Origin: R-RK-3 sp031399085
GTDB taxonomy: Bacteria > Pseudomonadota > Alphaproteobacteria > Rhizobiales > Rhodomicrobiaceae
Assembly (NCBI GenBank): GCA_031399085.1
Contig: JANNOQ010000096.1
Span: 38,384 to 102,383, forward strand
Direction of reading: 5' to 3'
DNA: 64,000 nucleotides
In this document: in pieces, positions 1-9,054 of the stretch
Layout: the number at the start of each line of letters is the position of its first letter
Numbering within the stretch: position 1 is the stretch's first letter
The notes under the pieces: generated by a model
What the model was told of the DNA's origin: nothing
Databases searched by the model: none
The model's input: only the letters and a program-made list of their open reading frames with translations
Position numbers and translations under genes: made by a program

Positions 1-193
1 GGCGTCTGGCGGGGAGCCGCCTGTGCGCGGGATCAATCTTCGCGGGGCCGATCTGCGCAATGCCAATCTCGTCGAGGCCAATCTGCAGGGCGCCGAGCTG
101 CAGGGCGCGTTGCTGGAAGCGGCCGATTTGCGCGGCGCGCAGATGGATGTCGAGGATGTCGCGGAGGCCACGCGGCAGGGCGGGAAGTTTTAG
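1..193 (+). CDS. Pentapeptide-repeat protein, C-terminal fragment
   Basis: The gene enters from outside the window; the open frame runs from base 2 to the TAG at 191-193. The visible 63 residues contain a run of A(D/N)LXX-type units (GINLRGADLRNANLVEANLQ, then GAELQGALLEAADLRGAQ), the signature of the right-handed quadrilateral beta-helix of pentapeptide-repeat proteins. An acidic tail (MDVEDVAEA) follows the helix. Family members have very varied roles, including gyrase protection, so no function can be assigned from this end. It converges with the VWA gene on the other strand. Confidence 0.75.
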   Translation, partial: ASGGEPPVRGINLRGADLRNANLVEANLQGAELQGALLEAADLRGAQMDVEDVAEATRQGGKF

Positions 194-228
194 AGTCCGC
201 GCCCAGAGCCGGCCGCCGCAGCACCTAC

Positions 229-1749
229 CTACGGCATCACGACTTCAACCTGCTTTTTATCGCCGGCATCGACCAAGAATTTCGCGGCGAACTCCTTTTC
301 CTTATGCTGCACGCGAACTTCATAGCTGCCCGCCGCGAGCACGTGCGAGGGAAAAGCGCCGCCGCTCTTTTTCACCAATTGGCCATCGCCGGTATAGATA
401 TTCCAGATCGTATCGGCGAGCGCCTCGCCGCCTGCCTTCTGCACCAGCCGAAAGGTGACTTTGCCGGCTTGATGGTCGATGGTCGCCTCGGTCAGCTTGC
501 CAGGCTCGACCGTGACATCCGACTCCATCACCGCATTGCTGTCGCCATAGGTGCTCTCGACGCGATAGGCGCCGCCATTCAGACGCATGACAACGCCGGG
601 CTTGGCCCCACTGATCACCTTGCGCCGGTTGCCATACTGGTCGGTTTCCTCGGAATAGACATTGAAAATCAGGGATTGCTCGGAAAATAGCGGCTGCTTG
701 GCAAGGGTGGCGTAAAGGCGCAATCCGCCGGCATTCAAGTTAAAGACATCGTCCTGGCGTTTTTCCGGCCAAACCGTTAAGCGCTTGGTCAAGTTCGCAC
801 GGCCATAGGCGGCGTTCACGAGATAGTCGCCGGGCGCCAGCGTAACCGTCGGGCGGGCGTCCTTGAAGCTGTGGAGCAGGCGGTAGCCGCCATCATCATG
901 CACGCGGCCGTCATAGATCCGCCAAATCATGCCGCCCGTGAGCGTCTGCGCATCCTTGGCCAGGATCGCCGATAGCGCGAGCGTGCCCGGCTCTTTCGAT
1001 GTCGCCGCTTGTCCGCCCGGCGTGCCGACGCCTCCAACGGCCGGACTGAACGCCGGCACGGGCTTGCCGTCGGCGTCCTCGCTCGTACCAAGCGCGGCGA
1101 GTTGAAACGCCTTGCGCAAAGCGGTGCTCAGTTCGCCCTCGTTCCGCGCGGTCAGAAAGACGCCGCCGGTTTGCTCGGCCACGCAGGACAGCTCCTGCAG
1201 CTTTTCCTCGCTTTGCTCATCGAAGGCGACCACATGAATAACAGTCCTGGGGGATTTCTCCTTGATTTCGCCTGCCGCGGTGCACGGGTCGGCGTTGCAA
1301 TCATCGATGCTGCCCGCAACCAAAATGATGGATTGCCCGCCTGAGGGCGTTTTCAGGAGCTCGCCGGCCTCGGTGAGCGAGGCGGCGATCGGGGAGGAGC
1401 CTTTGGGGTTCGCGGCTTCTATCGTCTTTGCATCCGCAGCCGCCGCGATGGCGCCCACCGGTTTCAGCGTCTCGACGGTGTCGCAGCTTTTGGCTTTCTG
1501 CGTGCCGAAAGCGACAATGCCGAGATTGAGCTTGCTTGCCTGATCCTTGAGCAGCGGCGAGACCGCGCCGCGCAAGACGCTGATTTTCGGGCTTCCGCCG
1601 ATGCGCGACCACATGCTGGCGGAATGATCGAGCACCAGCACCGCTTCATTCTGCGCTTGCGCCGCGCTAGCAATGCTGGCGATTGCCAGGAGTGTTATGG
1701 ACAGGGTCAGCAAGCAGCGGTGGATCATGATGGATAACATTCGGATCAT
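229..1749 (-). CDS. Secreted VWA-domain protein with three C-terminal repeat domains
   Basis: This is a 506-residue protein. An N-terminal signal peptide (hydrophobic stretch at residues 13-30, SAAQA before the cut) leads into a von Willebrand factor A domain to about residue 220. The MIDAS metal-site motif is visible as D41-H-S43-A-S45. Residues 255-506 hold three repeats of about 80-85 residues, each ending with a (L/N)xxGxYxVxxxYG-like strand and an AG boundary. The same repeat makes up the gene immediately upstream (stop at 1810), and the two are probably co-transcribed. ATGs at 1740 and 1728 are alternative starts, and no convincing Shine-Dalgarno site separates them. VWA domains usually bind protein ligands through a metal ion. 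A periplasmic binding or scaffold role is inference. Confidence 0.8.
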   Translation of the reverse strand: MIRMLSIMIHRCLLTLSITLLAIASIASAAQAQNEAVLVLDHSASMWSRIGGSPKISVLRGAVSPLLKDQASKLNLGIVAFGTQKAKSCDTVETLKPVGAIAAAADAKTIEAANPKGSSPIAASLTEAGELLKTPSGGQSIILVAGSIDDCNADPCTAAGEIKEKSPRTVIHVVAFDEQSEEKLQELSCVAEQTGGVFLTARNEGELSTALRKAFQLAALGTSEDADGKPVPAFSPAVGGVGTPGGQAATSKEPGTLALSAILAKDAQTLTGGMIWRIYDGRVHDDGGYRLLHSFKDARPTVTLAPGDYLVNAAYGRANLTKRLTVWPEKRQDDVFNLNAGGLRLYATLAKQPLFSEQSLIFNVYSEETDQYGNRRKVISGAKPGVVMRLNGGAYRVESTYGDSNAVMESDVTVEPGKLTEATIDHQAGKVTFRLVQKAGGEALADTIWNIYTGDGQLVKKSGGAFPSHVLAAGSYEVRVQHKEKEFAAKFLVDAGDKKQVEVVMP

Positions 1750-1809
1750 GGGCTGGAAGATGCGGCCAACTTGCAGCGGAAATTGGGCATGAAACTTCCC
1801 GATCGCGCC

Positions 1810-3318
1810 TCACTGGGCGATGATCTCGATGATCTGCTCCTGATTTGAGGCCGCCTCGAATGTCTGCGAATAAGTCTTGGTCTCATGCTGCGCCATCGCC
1901 TGATAGCTGCCAGCCTGAAGGATGAGCGCAGGAGCGGCATCCTGCGAGATCAGCACGGTTCCGCCGCCATTATATTTTAGCGTCCATTTCACTCGGTCCA
2001 TCGCCTCGCCGCCCGGTCTTGACACAAGACGCAGCTTCACATCGCTTGCCTTATGTTCGAACGCTACATCCAGCACTTCGCCCGCGGCCACATCGACCTC
2101 GCGGGTCTGGCGCGCATTATGCCAGCCATATTGGCTCTCGATCCGGTAGCGCCCGCTTGGCAGAAAAAGGGTCGGGGAGGGCAGCGTCGACGTCAGCATC
2201 TCCTGATTTGCCGATCCATCCTGCGCCGACAGGCTGTAAACCCGATAGAGCAGATTGCTGTCGAGCGGCGCGTTGTTGCCCGTCATCACCGATCCAAGGC
2301 GCACCCCGCCGGCATCGAGAATGAGATCCTGCGTCGTCTGCTCGCCCGCTTTGACGGTGATTTCAGCATCGACCCGGGCCATGCCGAGTACCGCGGCCAC
2401 GCGGTAGCGCCCGCCGGGCAGGCTGAATTTCGGCTCGTCGAGTTTGGAGCGCACGATTTCGCGCCTACTTCCGGTTTCTCCATCCTCAAAAATCATGAAG
2501 GTCGCACCACTGAGCACGGGGCTGTCTTCCTTCGCGCGCGCCGTTAGGGCAAGGGTGCCGCTGTTCAGCACGGCCTCGGCCCGGTTTTCCGCGCCGGCGG
2601 CGATCGTGACAGGCACGTCGATCGTTGCAAGCCCATGCTGAGCGGACAGCCGGTATTTGCCGGCGGGCACATGGAACACCGCCTGCGGCAGGCTCGATCG
2701 CCCGATTTCCCTCGATGGGTCCGTGCCGGGCTCGGCGCTGCGCAGAGTAAAAAATACGTCGTCGAGCGGAACTCCGCCTGCGACCGCCAACGCGTGGACG
2801 AGCAGCGTGCCAGCGTTCAGGGGAATGATCGAATCGACGGGTTTATCGGCTAAAACCTCGACCTGCTGGCCGTTCGTCGCCAGCCCCCAGGTGGCCTCGA
2901 CGTAGTAAAGGCCCGGCTTCAAGTAGATTTTTGGCTCGCCGCCGCCGCCGCTCCACACCAGTTCCTGATCGGACTGCGATGGGCTCAGTTTGAGAACGCG
3001 CCACGAAAGCCCTTCGGCCAGCGATGCGCCCCCCGGCGCCAGCGCCGCGCGCAGCGTGACATTGTTTCCAGTTCGCAAGCCTTTGTCGGGCAGCGGCGGA
3101 ACGGCGGCCTGTTTGTTCCGTCGCCTCGCCACAGGCTGCGAACGGAGCGCGCTCATCGACGGCGCATCATTATCAACGCCTGCCACGCCATGGGCAAGCG
3201 GCGAGGCCAAAGCTGGCGCGTCGCTCAGGCAAGGACCGCCGAAGCTTAGGCCAAGAAAAGCCGTCGTGAACAAAGAGGCTCTTCGAATAAAGCGCATGGG
3301 TCCAGTCGGGGGCAGCAT
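1810..3318 (-). CDS. Secreted protein made of five repeats of the same domain
   Basis: This is a 502-residue protein. The ATG at 3318 is chosen because AAAGGTGG lies nine bases before it; an open frame continues upstream but looks non-coding. A signal peptide (MRFIRRASLFTTAFLGLSFG region) is followed by a basic linker and about five repeats of 80-85 residues. Recurrent pieces are LxPGxYYVEAxWG, VPAGKYRLSAQHG, LPGGRYRVAAVLG and LPSGRYRIESQYG, each followed by a V.AGE segment. It has no VWA domain. The repeats match those at the C-terminus of the downstream VWA protein, so the pair looks like a duplication plus domain gain or loss. The fold resembles PEGA or carboxypeptidase-regulatory beta-sandwiches, but that is only a guess. 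No function is recognised. Confidence 0.72.
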   Translation of the reverse strand: MLPPTGPMRFIRRASLFTTAFLGLSFGGPCLSDAPALASPLAHGVAGVDNDAPSMSALRSQPVARRRNKQAAVPPLPDKGLRTGNNVTLRAALAPGGASLAEGLSWRVLKLSPSQSDQELVWSGGGGEPKIYLKPGLYYVEATWGLATNGQQVEVLADKPVDSIIPLNAGTLLVHALAVAGGVPLDDVFFTLRSAEPGTDPSREIGRSSLPQAVFHVPAGKYRLSAQHGLATIDVPVTIAAGAENRAEAVLNSGTLALTARAKEDSPVLSGATFMIFEDGETGSRREIVRSKLDEPKFSLPGGRYRVAAVLGMARVDAEITVKAGEQTTQDLILDAGGVRLGSVMTGNNAPLDSNLLYRVYSLSAQDGSANQEMLTSTLPSPTLFLPSGRYRIESQYGWHNARQTREVDVAAGEVLDVAFEHKASDVKLRLVSRPGGEAMDRVKWTLKYNGGGTVLISQDAAPALILQAGSYQAMAQHETKTYSQTFEAASNQEQIIEIIAQ

Positions 3319-3413
3319 TCTCAGCGTCCACCTTTCACAGCTTTCTCTTGCTTGTCCAGCGCCGCGTGATGAGCTATGCGGGAAGCAGTCAATTAGCCGG
3401 GAAGTTTGCAACG

Positions 3414-4049
3414 ATGGCGGCAGCGAGCAAGATTTCGACAACAAATATGCGTGTTGACGCTGCGGCGGAGGCCGAAGCGGTGCTCCGGCATCTGCGCACG
3501 CGCCGCTCCGTGTCCGCCAGCGCGCTTGTCGAGCCCGGCCCAAATCGCGACACGCTGGCGGCCATGCTGACCATCGCCGCGCGAGTGCCCGATCACAAAA
3601 AGCTCGCGCCATGGCGCTTTATCGTGCTGGCTGGAGCGGCGCGAGCCGCCTTCGGCGAGACGCTGGCGGCGATCGTGGCTGCCAATGAGCCTGAGGCTTC
3701 AGCGGCGCGGCTGGAGACGGAACGCACCCGGTTTTCTCGCGCTCCGCTGGTGGTCGTCGTGGTGTCGTCGCCCAAGCCGCACCCCGCTTGTCCGGAATGG
3801 GAACAGGTTTTATCGGCGGGCGCTGTATGCCTGAACCTGCTTCATGCGAGCGCGGCCATGGGATACGGGGCGCAGTGGATCACCGAATGGTACGGTTTCG
3901 ACGAGCAGGTTAAGGCCGCCTTCGGCCTCACCGCGATGGAGCGCTTTGCGGGCTTCATCTATATTGGCTCGGCGCGTGAGCACCCAGCCGACCGCGAACG
4001 CCCGGACCCTGCTGCGATCACCAGTTTTCCGAAGGCGCCGTTGGCTTAG
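3414..4049 (+). CDS. Nitroreductase family protein (YdjA-like)
   Basis: This is a 211-residue, FMN-dependent NAD(P)H oxidoreductase of the nitroreductase superfamily. Family marks are the N-terminal RTRRSVSASALVEP segment (FMN-phosphate contact), RVPDHKKLAPWRF, and the C-terminal GYGAQWITEW ... GFIYIGSA block, which is typical of the short YdjA branch. It has no signal peptide, so it is expected in the cytoplasm. ATG 3414 is chosen because GGGAAG precedes it; TTG 3348, ATG 3369 and ATG 3447 are other in-frame choices. The gene is divergent from the repeat-protein gene, with about 95 bases between the starts. Substrate unknown. Confidence 0.85.
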   Translation: MAAASKISTTNMRVDAAAEAEAVLRHLRTRRSVSASALVEPGPNRDTLAAMLTIAARVPDHKKLAPWRFIVLAGAARAAFGETLAAIVAANEPEASAARLETERTRFSRAPLVVVVVSSPKPHPACPEWEQVLSAGAVCLNLLHASAAMGYGAQWITEWYGFDEQVKAAFGLTAMERFAGFIYIGSAREHPADRERPDPAAITSFPKAPLA

Positions 4050-4069
4050 CTGGCGGAGGCAACCGGGTG

Positions 4070-4092
4070 TTTTAAAAGATCAGCGCCTGATC
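4070..4092 (-). terminator. Rho-independent terminator of the imelysin/DUF1513 operon
   Basis: Read on the minus strand, GATCAG-gcg-CTGATC is a six-pair hairpin followed directly by TTTTAAAA. It lies 20 bases past the DUF1513 stop and between convergent genes. Confidence 0.55.
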
Positions 4093-4112
4093 GGAGCTTG
4101 TTCGACAAGGCT

Positions 4113-5231
4113 CTACAGCCGGATCAGATGGTTGTCCCAGCTTACGCCCGTCCAGTTGGGCGAAGCGAAAGGGCGGCTCGCTTCATTGAGCACATTGTGC
4201 TTAATCACGCGCCCCTCGCCGCTGGTGAGCACGAAGCCGCCGCCCTGGGCATCCCCGGCCAGCCCGCACCCATCGGCGAGCTGCTTTTCGCCGAGATAAT
4301 GGCAGGTTTCGGAATCCCAGAACGTAATCAGCCCGCCTTTCGGCGCGGAAGCGGCGATCACCGTTCCCGAGCTGTCCGCCGCAACCGATCCGATATAGTT
4401 CTTGAGTCCGCGATGAAACGCGTTCGGCGCCGCCCTCAGAATGGGAGGCTGTCCCCGCCGGTGGAAACCGAGGAGCGGGGGAAAATCGGCCGCCGGGCCT
4501 TCATATTGGCACCCGAACGCGACCACGTCGCCGGACGCGACGGCCAGATGCCGGATCGAGAGCTGGTGCAGGCCGCTGTCGAGCACGTGCTTCTCGATCA
4601 GATCGCCCGTCGCCAGGTCGATATAGACGAGCGACGGCTCCATCGTCGCCAGATTGAGCGGCACGCGGCCGGTTTCCGGATCGGTCTCGATGCCACCATT
4701 GGCGACCACCAGCGTGCGCCCGTCCGAGAGCAGCGCCATGTCGTGCGGGTCGAGCCCCGCGCTCGCAAATTCGCCGATCTGCTGGTAGGCGCTGCCCGCG
4801 TCGCGCACGCCGATGACCCCGCGCGAGGCGTTGCCGGTGAAATCGGTCTCCGTCGAATAGAGTAGCCGGCCATCGGCGGAGAACACGCCGTGACCATCGA
4901 AATGCCGGCCTTCCGAGGCTGAAAACCACAGCGGCGCGCGCGCCGGATCGCCTGAGAAGACCGCCGCGAATGTCCCCGGCCGCCTGGCAAATACGACGCA
5001 ATCGCTGGTGCCGGGGCGGAAGCTCAGATCGTGTCCGCGCCCGGGCAAAACGAGACGCGAGCCGTCGCCCTCGGGTGAGAACAGCACCGCGGAAAACGAT
5101 CCATCCGCCTCCCGCCGCGCGGCCGCGTAAACATCCGTTCTGGCCGGAAGCGCGAATGCCGATTCTGGCAGCAAGGCGGCTGCCCCAGCGGCGAGCACAC
5201 CTTTCAACACCGTGCGCCGGCAAACCGCCAT
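4113..5231 (-). CDS. Tat-exported DUF1513 protein
   Basis: This is a 372-residue protein. A twin-arginine signal is visible at the N-terminus (C-R-R-T-V-L-K-G followed by a hydrophobic AAGAAALLPESAFA stretch), which predicts folded export to the periplasm. The body has beta-propeller-like repeats (GHDLSFRPGTSDCVVFARRP, GHGVFSADGRLLYSTE, DPHDMALLSDGRTLVVANGG, LAVASGDVVAFGCQYEG) and matches the DUF1513 family, which is often encoded beside imelysins. ATG 5231 is chosen for the GGAG seven bases upstream; a TTG at 5237 would overlap the preceding stop. It is the last gene of the operon after imelysin 2. It may handle a metal or cofactor, but the biochemical role is unknown. Confidence 0.8.
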   Translation of the reverse strand: MAVCRRTVLKGVLAAGAAALLPESAFALPARTDVYAAARREADGSFSAVLFSPEGDGSRLVLPGRGHDLSFRPGTSDCVVFARRPGTFAAVFSGDPARAPLWFSASEGRHFDGHGVFSADGRLLYSTETDFTGNASRGVIGVRDAGSAYQQIGEFASAGLDPHDMALLSDGRTLVVANGGIETDPETGRVPLNLATMEPSLVYIDLATGDLIEKHVLDSGLHQLSIRHLAVASGDVVAFGCQYEGPAADFPPLLGFHRRGQPPILRAAPNAFHRGLKNYIGSVAADSSGTVIAASAPKGGLITFWDSETCHYLGEKQLADGCGLAGDAQGGGFVLTSGEGRVIKHNVLNEASRPFASPNWTGVSWDNHLIRL

Positions 5232-5233
5232 GC

Positions 5234-6292
5234 TCAATCTCCGTCCAGCGCATTGAACGTCATGGGCAGCTCGGCCGCTTCAACAATGGCGTTGCCGCCC
5301 GTCGCCTGGATGTTTATCAGGCCGAACACCACCGCGTTGAGTTTCCCCCAACTCTGCTGCGCCTTTGCGATCTCGGCAATTGGCACGGCGGTGAGCCCAC
5401 CGAGCGCCGTTTCGATCAAATCGAACTGATCGTTCGTCGACCGCTCGGCGCCGGTTCCTGCCTGACGCACGATTTCGGCCAGGCCGCCCTCGCGGTAAAG
5501 ATCCTCGATAGCCTCGATATCGGCTTCGATCATGGCGATGGCGTTGCCGCTGCGCCAAAAGGCGGCGCGGCGGGGCTGGGCTTCCTGCGGGCTGCCCATC
5601 AGCACGCGGTTGAGCTTCAGATTGCGGGTCTGCTCCAAGCCGGTGCGGAAGGCCTTGAACAGTTCGAGCAGCACGTCCTTGTCGTCGCGGTAGAGTTTGC
5701 CTTCGCCCGGCGCGAGCAGGTTTGCGGCAAAGCCATCATTTGCGGCCCAGTCGTTTCGGACGCCCGACGCCATTTGGGACAGATTGGCGGCGATGGACGC
5801 GGCAAAGGCGCAGACGAAATCGCGGCCCTCCGGCGCGGCAGAAAGCTTTTCGGCATCGGCGCCCCAGAACAGGGTTTCGTAGGCCGTCAGCCCCTGCAAG
5901 GCGACGCTCTTCTGGCGCAGGCTTTCCACCGTGGTGACGCTTTCATCCTTGTCGCGCAGAACAGCGGCAAGCTGCTTGTGCCCGAGGCCTTTGGGGTCAG
6001 GCCAGAACGAAAAGCGCTCATAGCGGTTTTCCGTAGCGATCGGGCCGAAGCGCATATGCTCGACACCAGCCCAAGCCAGCAACGCCTGCTTAAACGCCGC
6101 ATTGAGCATCTCGCGATCCTGCCTGGGGCCGTTACAGAAGCGACCCGTGGCCTGGCTCAATCCCTCCGTCGCGGCGGCAAGGCGCTCATAGGCGGGACGG
6201 ATGTGCTGCTCGACAGCTTTCTCGCCAATCGTTCGGGCATTCACGCCGGTCGCGCAAAGCGCCAGCAGCACAAGACCGGATAGCGCGCGCAT
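5234..6292 (-). CDS. Imelysin-family protein (second copy, altered motif)
   Basis: This is a 352-residue protein with a cleavable signal peptide (MRALSGLVLLALCATGVNA). It is related to imelysins, periplasmic helical proteins of iron-responsive loci. Conserved features include the WAGVEHMRFGP and SFWPDPKG segments. The family's GxHxxE motif is replaced by G-L-T-A-Y-E, so the histidine is lost, unlike the copy at 9.1-10.4 kb. ATG 6292 follows a GAGGG site that overlaps the end of the di-haem gene (stop at 6301); GTG 6298 is an alternative. Genes on both sides are packed within 10 bases, so this is an operon. It probably binds a metal or cofactor in the periplasm, but peptidase activity is unlikely. 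Confidence 0.8.
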   Translation of the reverse strand: MRALSGLVLLALCATGVNARTIGEKAVEQHIRPAYERLAAATEGLSQATGRFCNGPRQDREMLNAAFKQALLAWAGVEHMRFGPIATENRYERFSFWPDPKGLGHKQLAAVLRDKDESVTTVESLRQKSVALQGLTAYETLFWGADAEKLSAAPEGRDFVCAFAASIAANLSQMASGVRNDWAANDGFAANLLAPGEGKLYRDDKDVLLELFKAFRTGLEQTRNLKLNRVLMGSPQEAQPRRAAFWRSGNAIAMIEADIEAIEDLYREGGLAEIVRQAGTGAERSTNDQFDLIETALGGLTAVPIAEIAKAQQSWGKLNAVVFGLINIQATGGNAIVEAAELPMTFNALDGD

Positions 6293-6300
6293 TCGCACCC

Positions 6301-7860
6301 TCACAATGAGTTCACAAAGGCGATCAGCGCATCGCGGTCTGCCTTGCCGAGCCCGGCGAAACCGTTCCGCGCCCGCTCGGCCTCGCCGCCATGCCAAAGG
6401 ATGGCTTCGAGCAAATTGCGCGCCCGCCCGTCATGCAGGAAAAACGTGTGACCGTTTACGGTTTGCGTCAAGCCGATCCCCCACAGCGGCGGCGTGCGCC
6501 ATTCGCGGCCATTCGCCTCGCGTTCGGGCCGGTTGTCCGCAAGGCCGTCGCCCATGTCGTGCAAGAGCAAGTCAGTATAGGGCCAGATCGTTTGGCGAGA
6601 CAGATGCGGGCCGCCCGGCGCATCGCCGGTCGTGAAGGAAGGCACATGGCAGGCGGCGCAGCCGAGCGCGCCGAACAGCTTCTTTCCGCGCAGCACCTCA
6701 TCCGAGCGCGGATCGCGGCGGGGCGGAACGGCGAGATTGCTCGAATAGAACACCACGAGGTCGAACAGTTCTTTATTGATCTCGGCACCCGTGTCCGGCG
6801 GCGTATTGCCGTTCGTGGCGCTCAGGCAGAGAGGTTGTTTTTCCGTGCAGTCGCCCGAAGGCTTGTTGAGCAGCGGGCTCGAAATGCCGATATCGCCGGC
6901 GAAGGCTTCGGCGGATTGCCGTGCAACCGTCGGGTTTCCGGCCTTCCAGCCCAGACGGCCAAGACGGGCCGCGTCGCCCGTCTCGCGGATCCAGTTGGGC
7001 CGTCCTGAAATGCCGTCACCGTCCTTATCGTCGGGGTCGGCATAAGCGAGGATGGCGGCGTCCGGAATGGCTTCGAGCAGACCCAGCCCGATCATCGGCG
7101 GCGCGATGCGCGGCGAGAGTTGCGTTTCGGGATGAAGGGGACCATAGCCGAGATTGGTGATCGAAAGAGACGGGCTGCGAAGACTAGCCGCCTCTCCCGC
7201 CGCCAGAGCGACGGTCCTCTCCTCATAGACGATGTGGATTTTGCCCTCGGCAAGGTGCCCCTGGATGGATAAATCCTGCAATTGCGTGCCGTAAACCGGC
7301 TCAGGCTTGCTGTCCGCCAGCACGCCGAATTCGGCTTTCTCCGCAGGCAGCGCCTTGCCGGGGATCGACAGGCGCACCAGCATGGAAATGGCATCGCCGT
7401 CCGGCCAGTTCGCGCGCGGCGGGTGACCGCGCCCATCCTTGATGTGGCAGGATTGGCAGGATTTGGCGTTGAACAGCGGGCCCAGACCATCGGAGGATTT
7501 GGTCGAGGCGGGCGAGGACACCCAAAGCTTGGTGAAGATGCCGTTGCCGATCTTGAACTTGAATTCCTCCGGAAACGGCATGTTGCCGGAGCCGAGCGAA
7601 AATGCGTTGGCGTTATCCACCGAACCGCGCGAGGTCGCGCCGCCGCCCGGCATGTCCTCGCCCGGCTCGAAGTTGGCAAGACCCGCGATCAGTGGGGGGG
7701 CGCCCTTCGCGGCCGCATCATAGCGCCCCGCCGCCCCAGCATGCAGCAAGCCGACAGCGAGTGGAACGGTCCCGGCAATCAGCAGGCTTCCCCAAAAAAC
7801 CGCGATTTCCGGCCGGTGGGAACGCTGGCGGCCCGCAGCCTCACTTCTTGAGCGCGTCAA
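6301..7860 (-). CDS. Di-haem c-type oxidoreductase (DUF1111 family)
   Basis: This is a periplasmic cytochrome-c peroxidase-like protein of about 519 residues. Two CxxCH haem sites are seen: C-Q-S-C-H in the first third and C-A-A-C-H in the last third. The family's GDGISGRPNW calcium-like loop, TPPLWGIG and HDGRARNLLEAILWHGGEAE blocks are also present. No ATG lies near the expected N-terminus. TTG 7860, overlapping the end of the porin gene by 20 bases, gives a plausible signal/anchor segment (FWGSLLIAGTVPLAVGLLHAGAAG), but the start is uncertain. The frame stays open further upstream inside the porin gene and that part is not coding. The family is recurrently found between imelysin genes. It probably performs electron transfer linked to metal handling. 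Confidence 0.82.
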   Translation of the reverse strand: MTRSRSEAAGRQRSHRPEIAVFWGSLLIAGTVPLAVGLLHAGAAGRYDAAAKGAPPLIAGLANFEPGEDMPGGGATSRGSVDNANAFSLGSGNMPFPEEFKFKIGNGIFTKLWVSSPASTKSSDGLGPLFNAKSCQSCHIKDGRGHPPRANWPDGDAISMLVRLSIPGKALPAEKAEFGVLADSKPEPVYGTQLQDLSIQGHLAEGKIHIVYEERTVALAAGEAASLRSPSLSITNLGYGPLHPETQLSPRIAPPMIGLGLLEAIPDAAILAYADPDDKDGDGISGRPNWIRETGDAARLGRLGWKAGNPTVARQSAEAFAGDIGISSPLLNKPSGDCTEKQPLCLSATNGNTPPDTGAEINKELFDLVVFYSSNLAVPPRRDPRSDEVLRGKKLFGALGCAACHVPSFTTGDAPGGPHLSRQTIWPYTDLLLHDMGDGLADNRPEREANGREWRTPPLWGIGLTQTVNGHTFFLHDGRARNLLEAILWHGGEAERARNGFAGLGKADRDALIAFVNSL

Positions 7861-9010
7861 GCCGACCAGTGTTGAAGCCGATTTCCTTGGCGAGCAGGAG
7901 TCCCACCACATGCGTATCTTCATCGTCCTCCTGGAGATATTTATAGCCGAGATCGAGCGACCAGCCGTCATAAACCTCGACGCCGGCCGAGATTTGAAAT
8001 TGCTGAACGTCGAAATCGTCCCCAGCCCGGGTGGCAACGCCTTCATTCTGGTTGAAGGTGTAGGCGGCAGCGACATTATATTTGTCGACGGTGAGTTGCG
8101 CGCCGGCGGTGTAGAACCAGGATTGGTAATTATTGCTGTCGTCGGCCGCCAGGAAGCCGTCGATATAGACGATTTCACCGATCCACTTCAAGCCGACGCT
8201 ATTATATTTGTGGTCGCCGTAAAGAGTGAAAGCGAAGGCGTCCTGATCGGTGAAATCGGCGTCCGCGCCGCCGAGTAGATCGCCCTGCGCCTGGTGCAAA
8301 TAGGCCAAAGCATAGCTGACGCCATTCAGCGCTGGAATATCGGCGCCGTCGATGGATAATTCAAACGAGTCGAGCGAGCCGGTATTGCCGGGAACGCCGA
8401 TTTCCTCGCTCGCCGGATCGCGGCCATTGATCGCCGAGCCCTGCAGGCCGGTCGTGTCAATGAAGAAGGCGCTGCCGGTGAGCGTTACGGTCCCGAGACC
8501 CCCCGCTTTCTTCGTCACCGCGACGCCGCCGCCAATGCGCTCGGTCAATTGATAGGTATCTTCGGCCAGATCGGTGCCGTAGACGCCCGGCGTCAAATCC
8601 CAAGCCTTGCCAAAAGCAGGATTGAATTTGCCGATGAAAACCTTGAACGGATCATAGTCGAACTGCGCAAAAAGCTGCTCGACATAGAGGCCTTGATCCT
8701 TGAAAAACCGGGTTTCGCCTGGGTCGGCGTCGGCCACGGGTTCGTAGACGAAACCCGCCTGCAGGGAGAAGACCGGGTTGAAATACCAGCCGACTTCGAT
8801 CTCGGTCTTGTTGTAGATGTCGGCGTCGGCGGCATCCGGATTGTCGCTGTTAACAAAGTCGGCATGATTTTCGATGGAAATCTTGCCTTCCATGCGCGGA
8901 AACGACTTTACCTCTTCGGCGGCCGGCTCGTCCGCACGCGCCGAGCCGGCGAAGGCGAACGATGCCGCCAGACATGCGATTGCGCCTATCGCCTGAATTG
9001 AAACTCTCAT
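7841..9010 (-). CDS. Outer-membrane porin-like beta-barrel
   Basis: This is a 389-residue protein. A signal peptide (MRVSIQAIGAIACLAASFAFAGSARA) precedes a body rich in alternating, aromatic-bounded strands (TEIEVGWYFNPVFSLQAGFVYEP, FKVFIGKFNPAFGKAW, LKWIGEIVYIDGFL, VAAAYTFNQNEG, WSLDLGYKYLQED). This pattern is characteristic of a gram-negative porin. ATG 9010 is preferred because GGGGG sits six bases before it; ATG 9016 is two codons upstream. It is the first gene of the porin / di-haem / imelysin 2 / DUF1513 operon and has a Zur-box-like palindrome about 45-65 bases upstream. A role in passage of a metal or metal chelate through the outer membrane is inferred from this context only. Confidence 0.8.
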   Translation of the reverse strand: MRVSIQAIGAIACLAASFAFAGSARADEPAAEEVKSFPRMEGKISIENHADFVNSDNPDAADADIYNKTEIEVGWYFNPVFSLQAGFVYEPVADADPGETRFFKDQGLYVEQLFAQFDYDPFKVFIGKFNPAFGKAWDLTPGVYGTDLAEDTYQLTERIGGGVAVTKKAGGLGTVTLTGSAFFIDTTGLQGSAINGRDPASEEIGVPGNTGSLDSFELSIDGADIPALNGVSYALAYLHQAQGDLLGGADADFTDQDAFAFTLYGDHKYNSVGLKWIGEIVYIDGFLAADDSNNYQSWFYTAGAQLTVDKYNVAAAYTFNQNEGVATRAGDDFDVQQFQISAGVEVYDGWSLDLGYKYLQEDDEDTHVVGLLLAKEIGFNTGRLDALKK

Positions 9011-9054
9011 GCCCATCCCCCATCCGTCGAACGCGTGGTCCGATCCAAATTCTC

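Noticed and set aside
6301..8178. Full 625-residue version of the di-haem protein
   Set aside because: The first 106 residues overlap the porin C-terminus in another frame and lack any signal peptide or family similarity.
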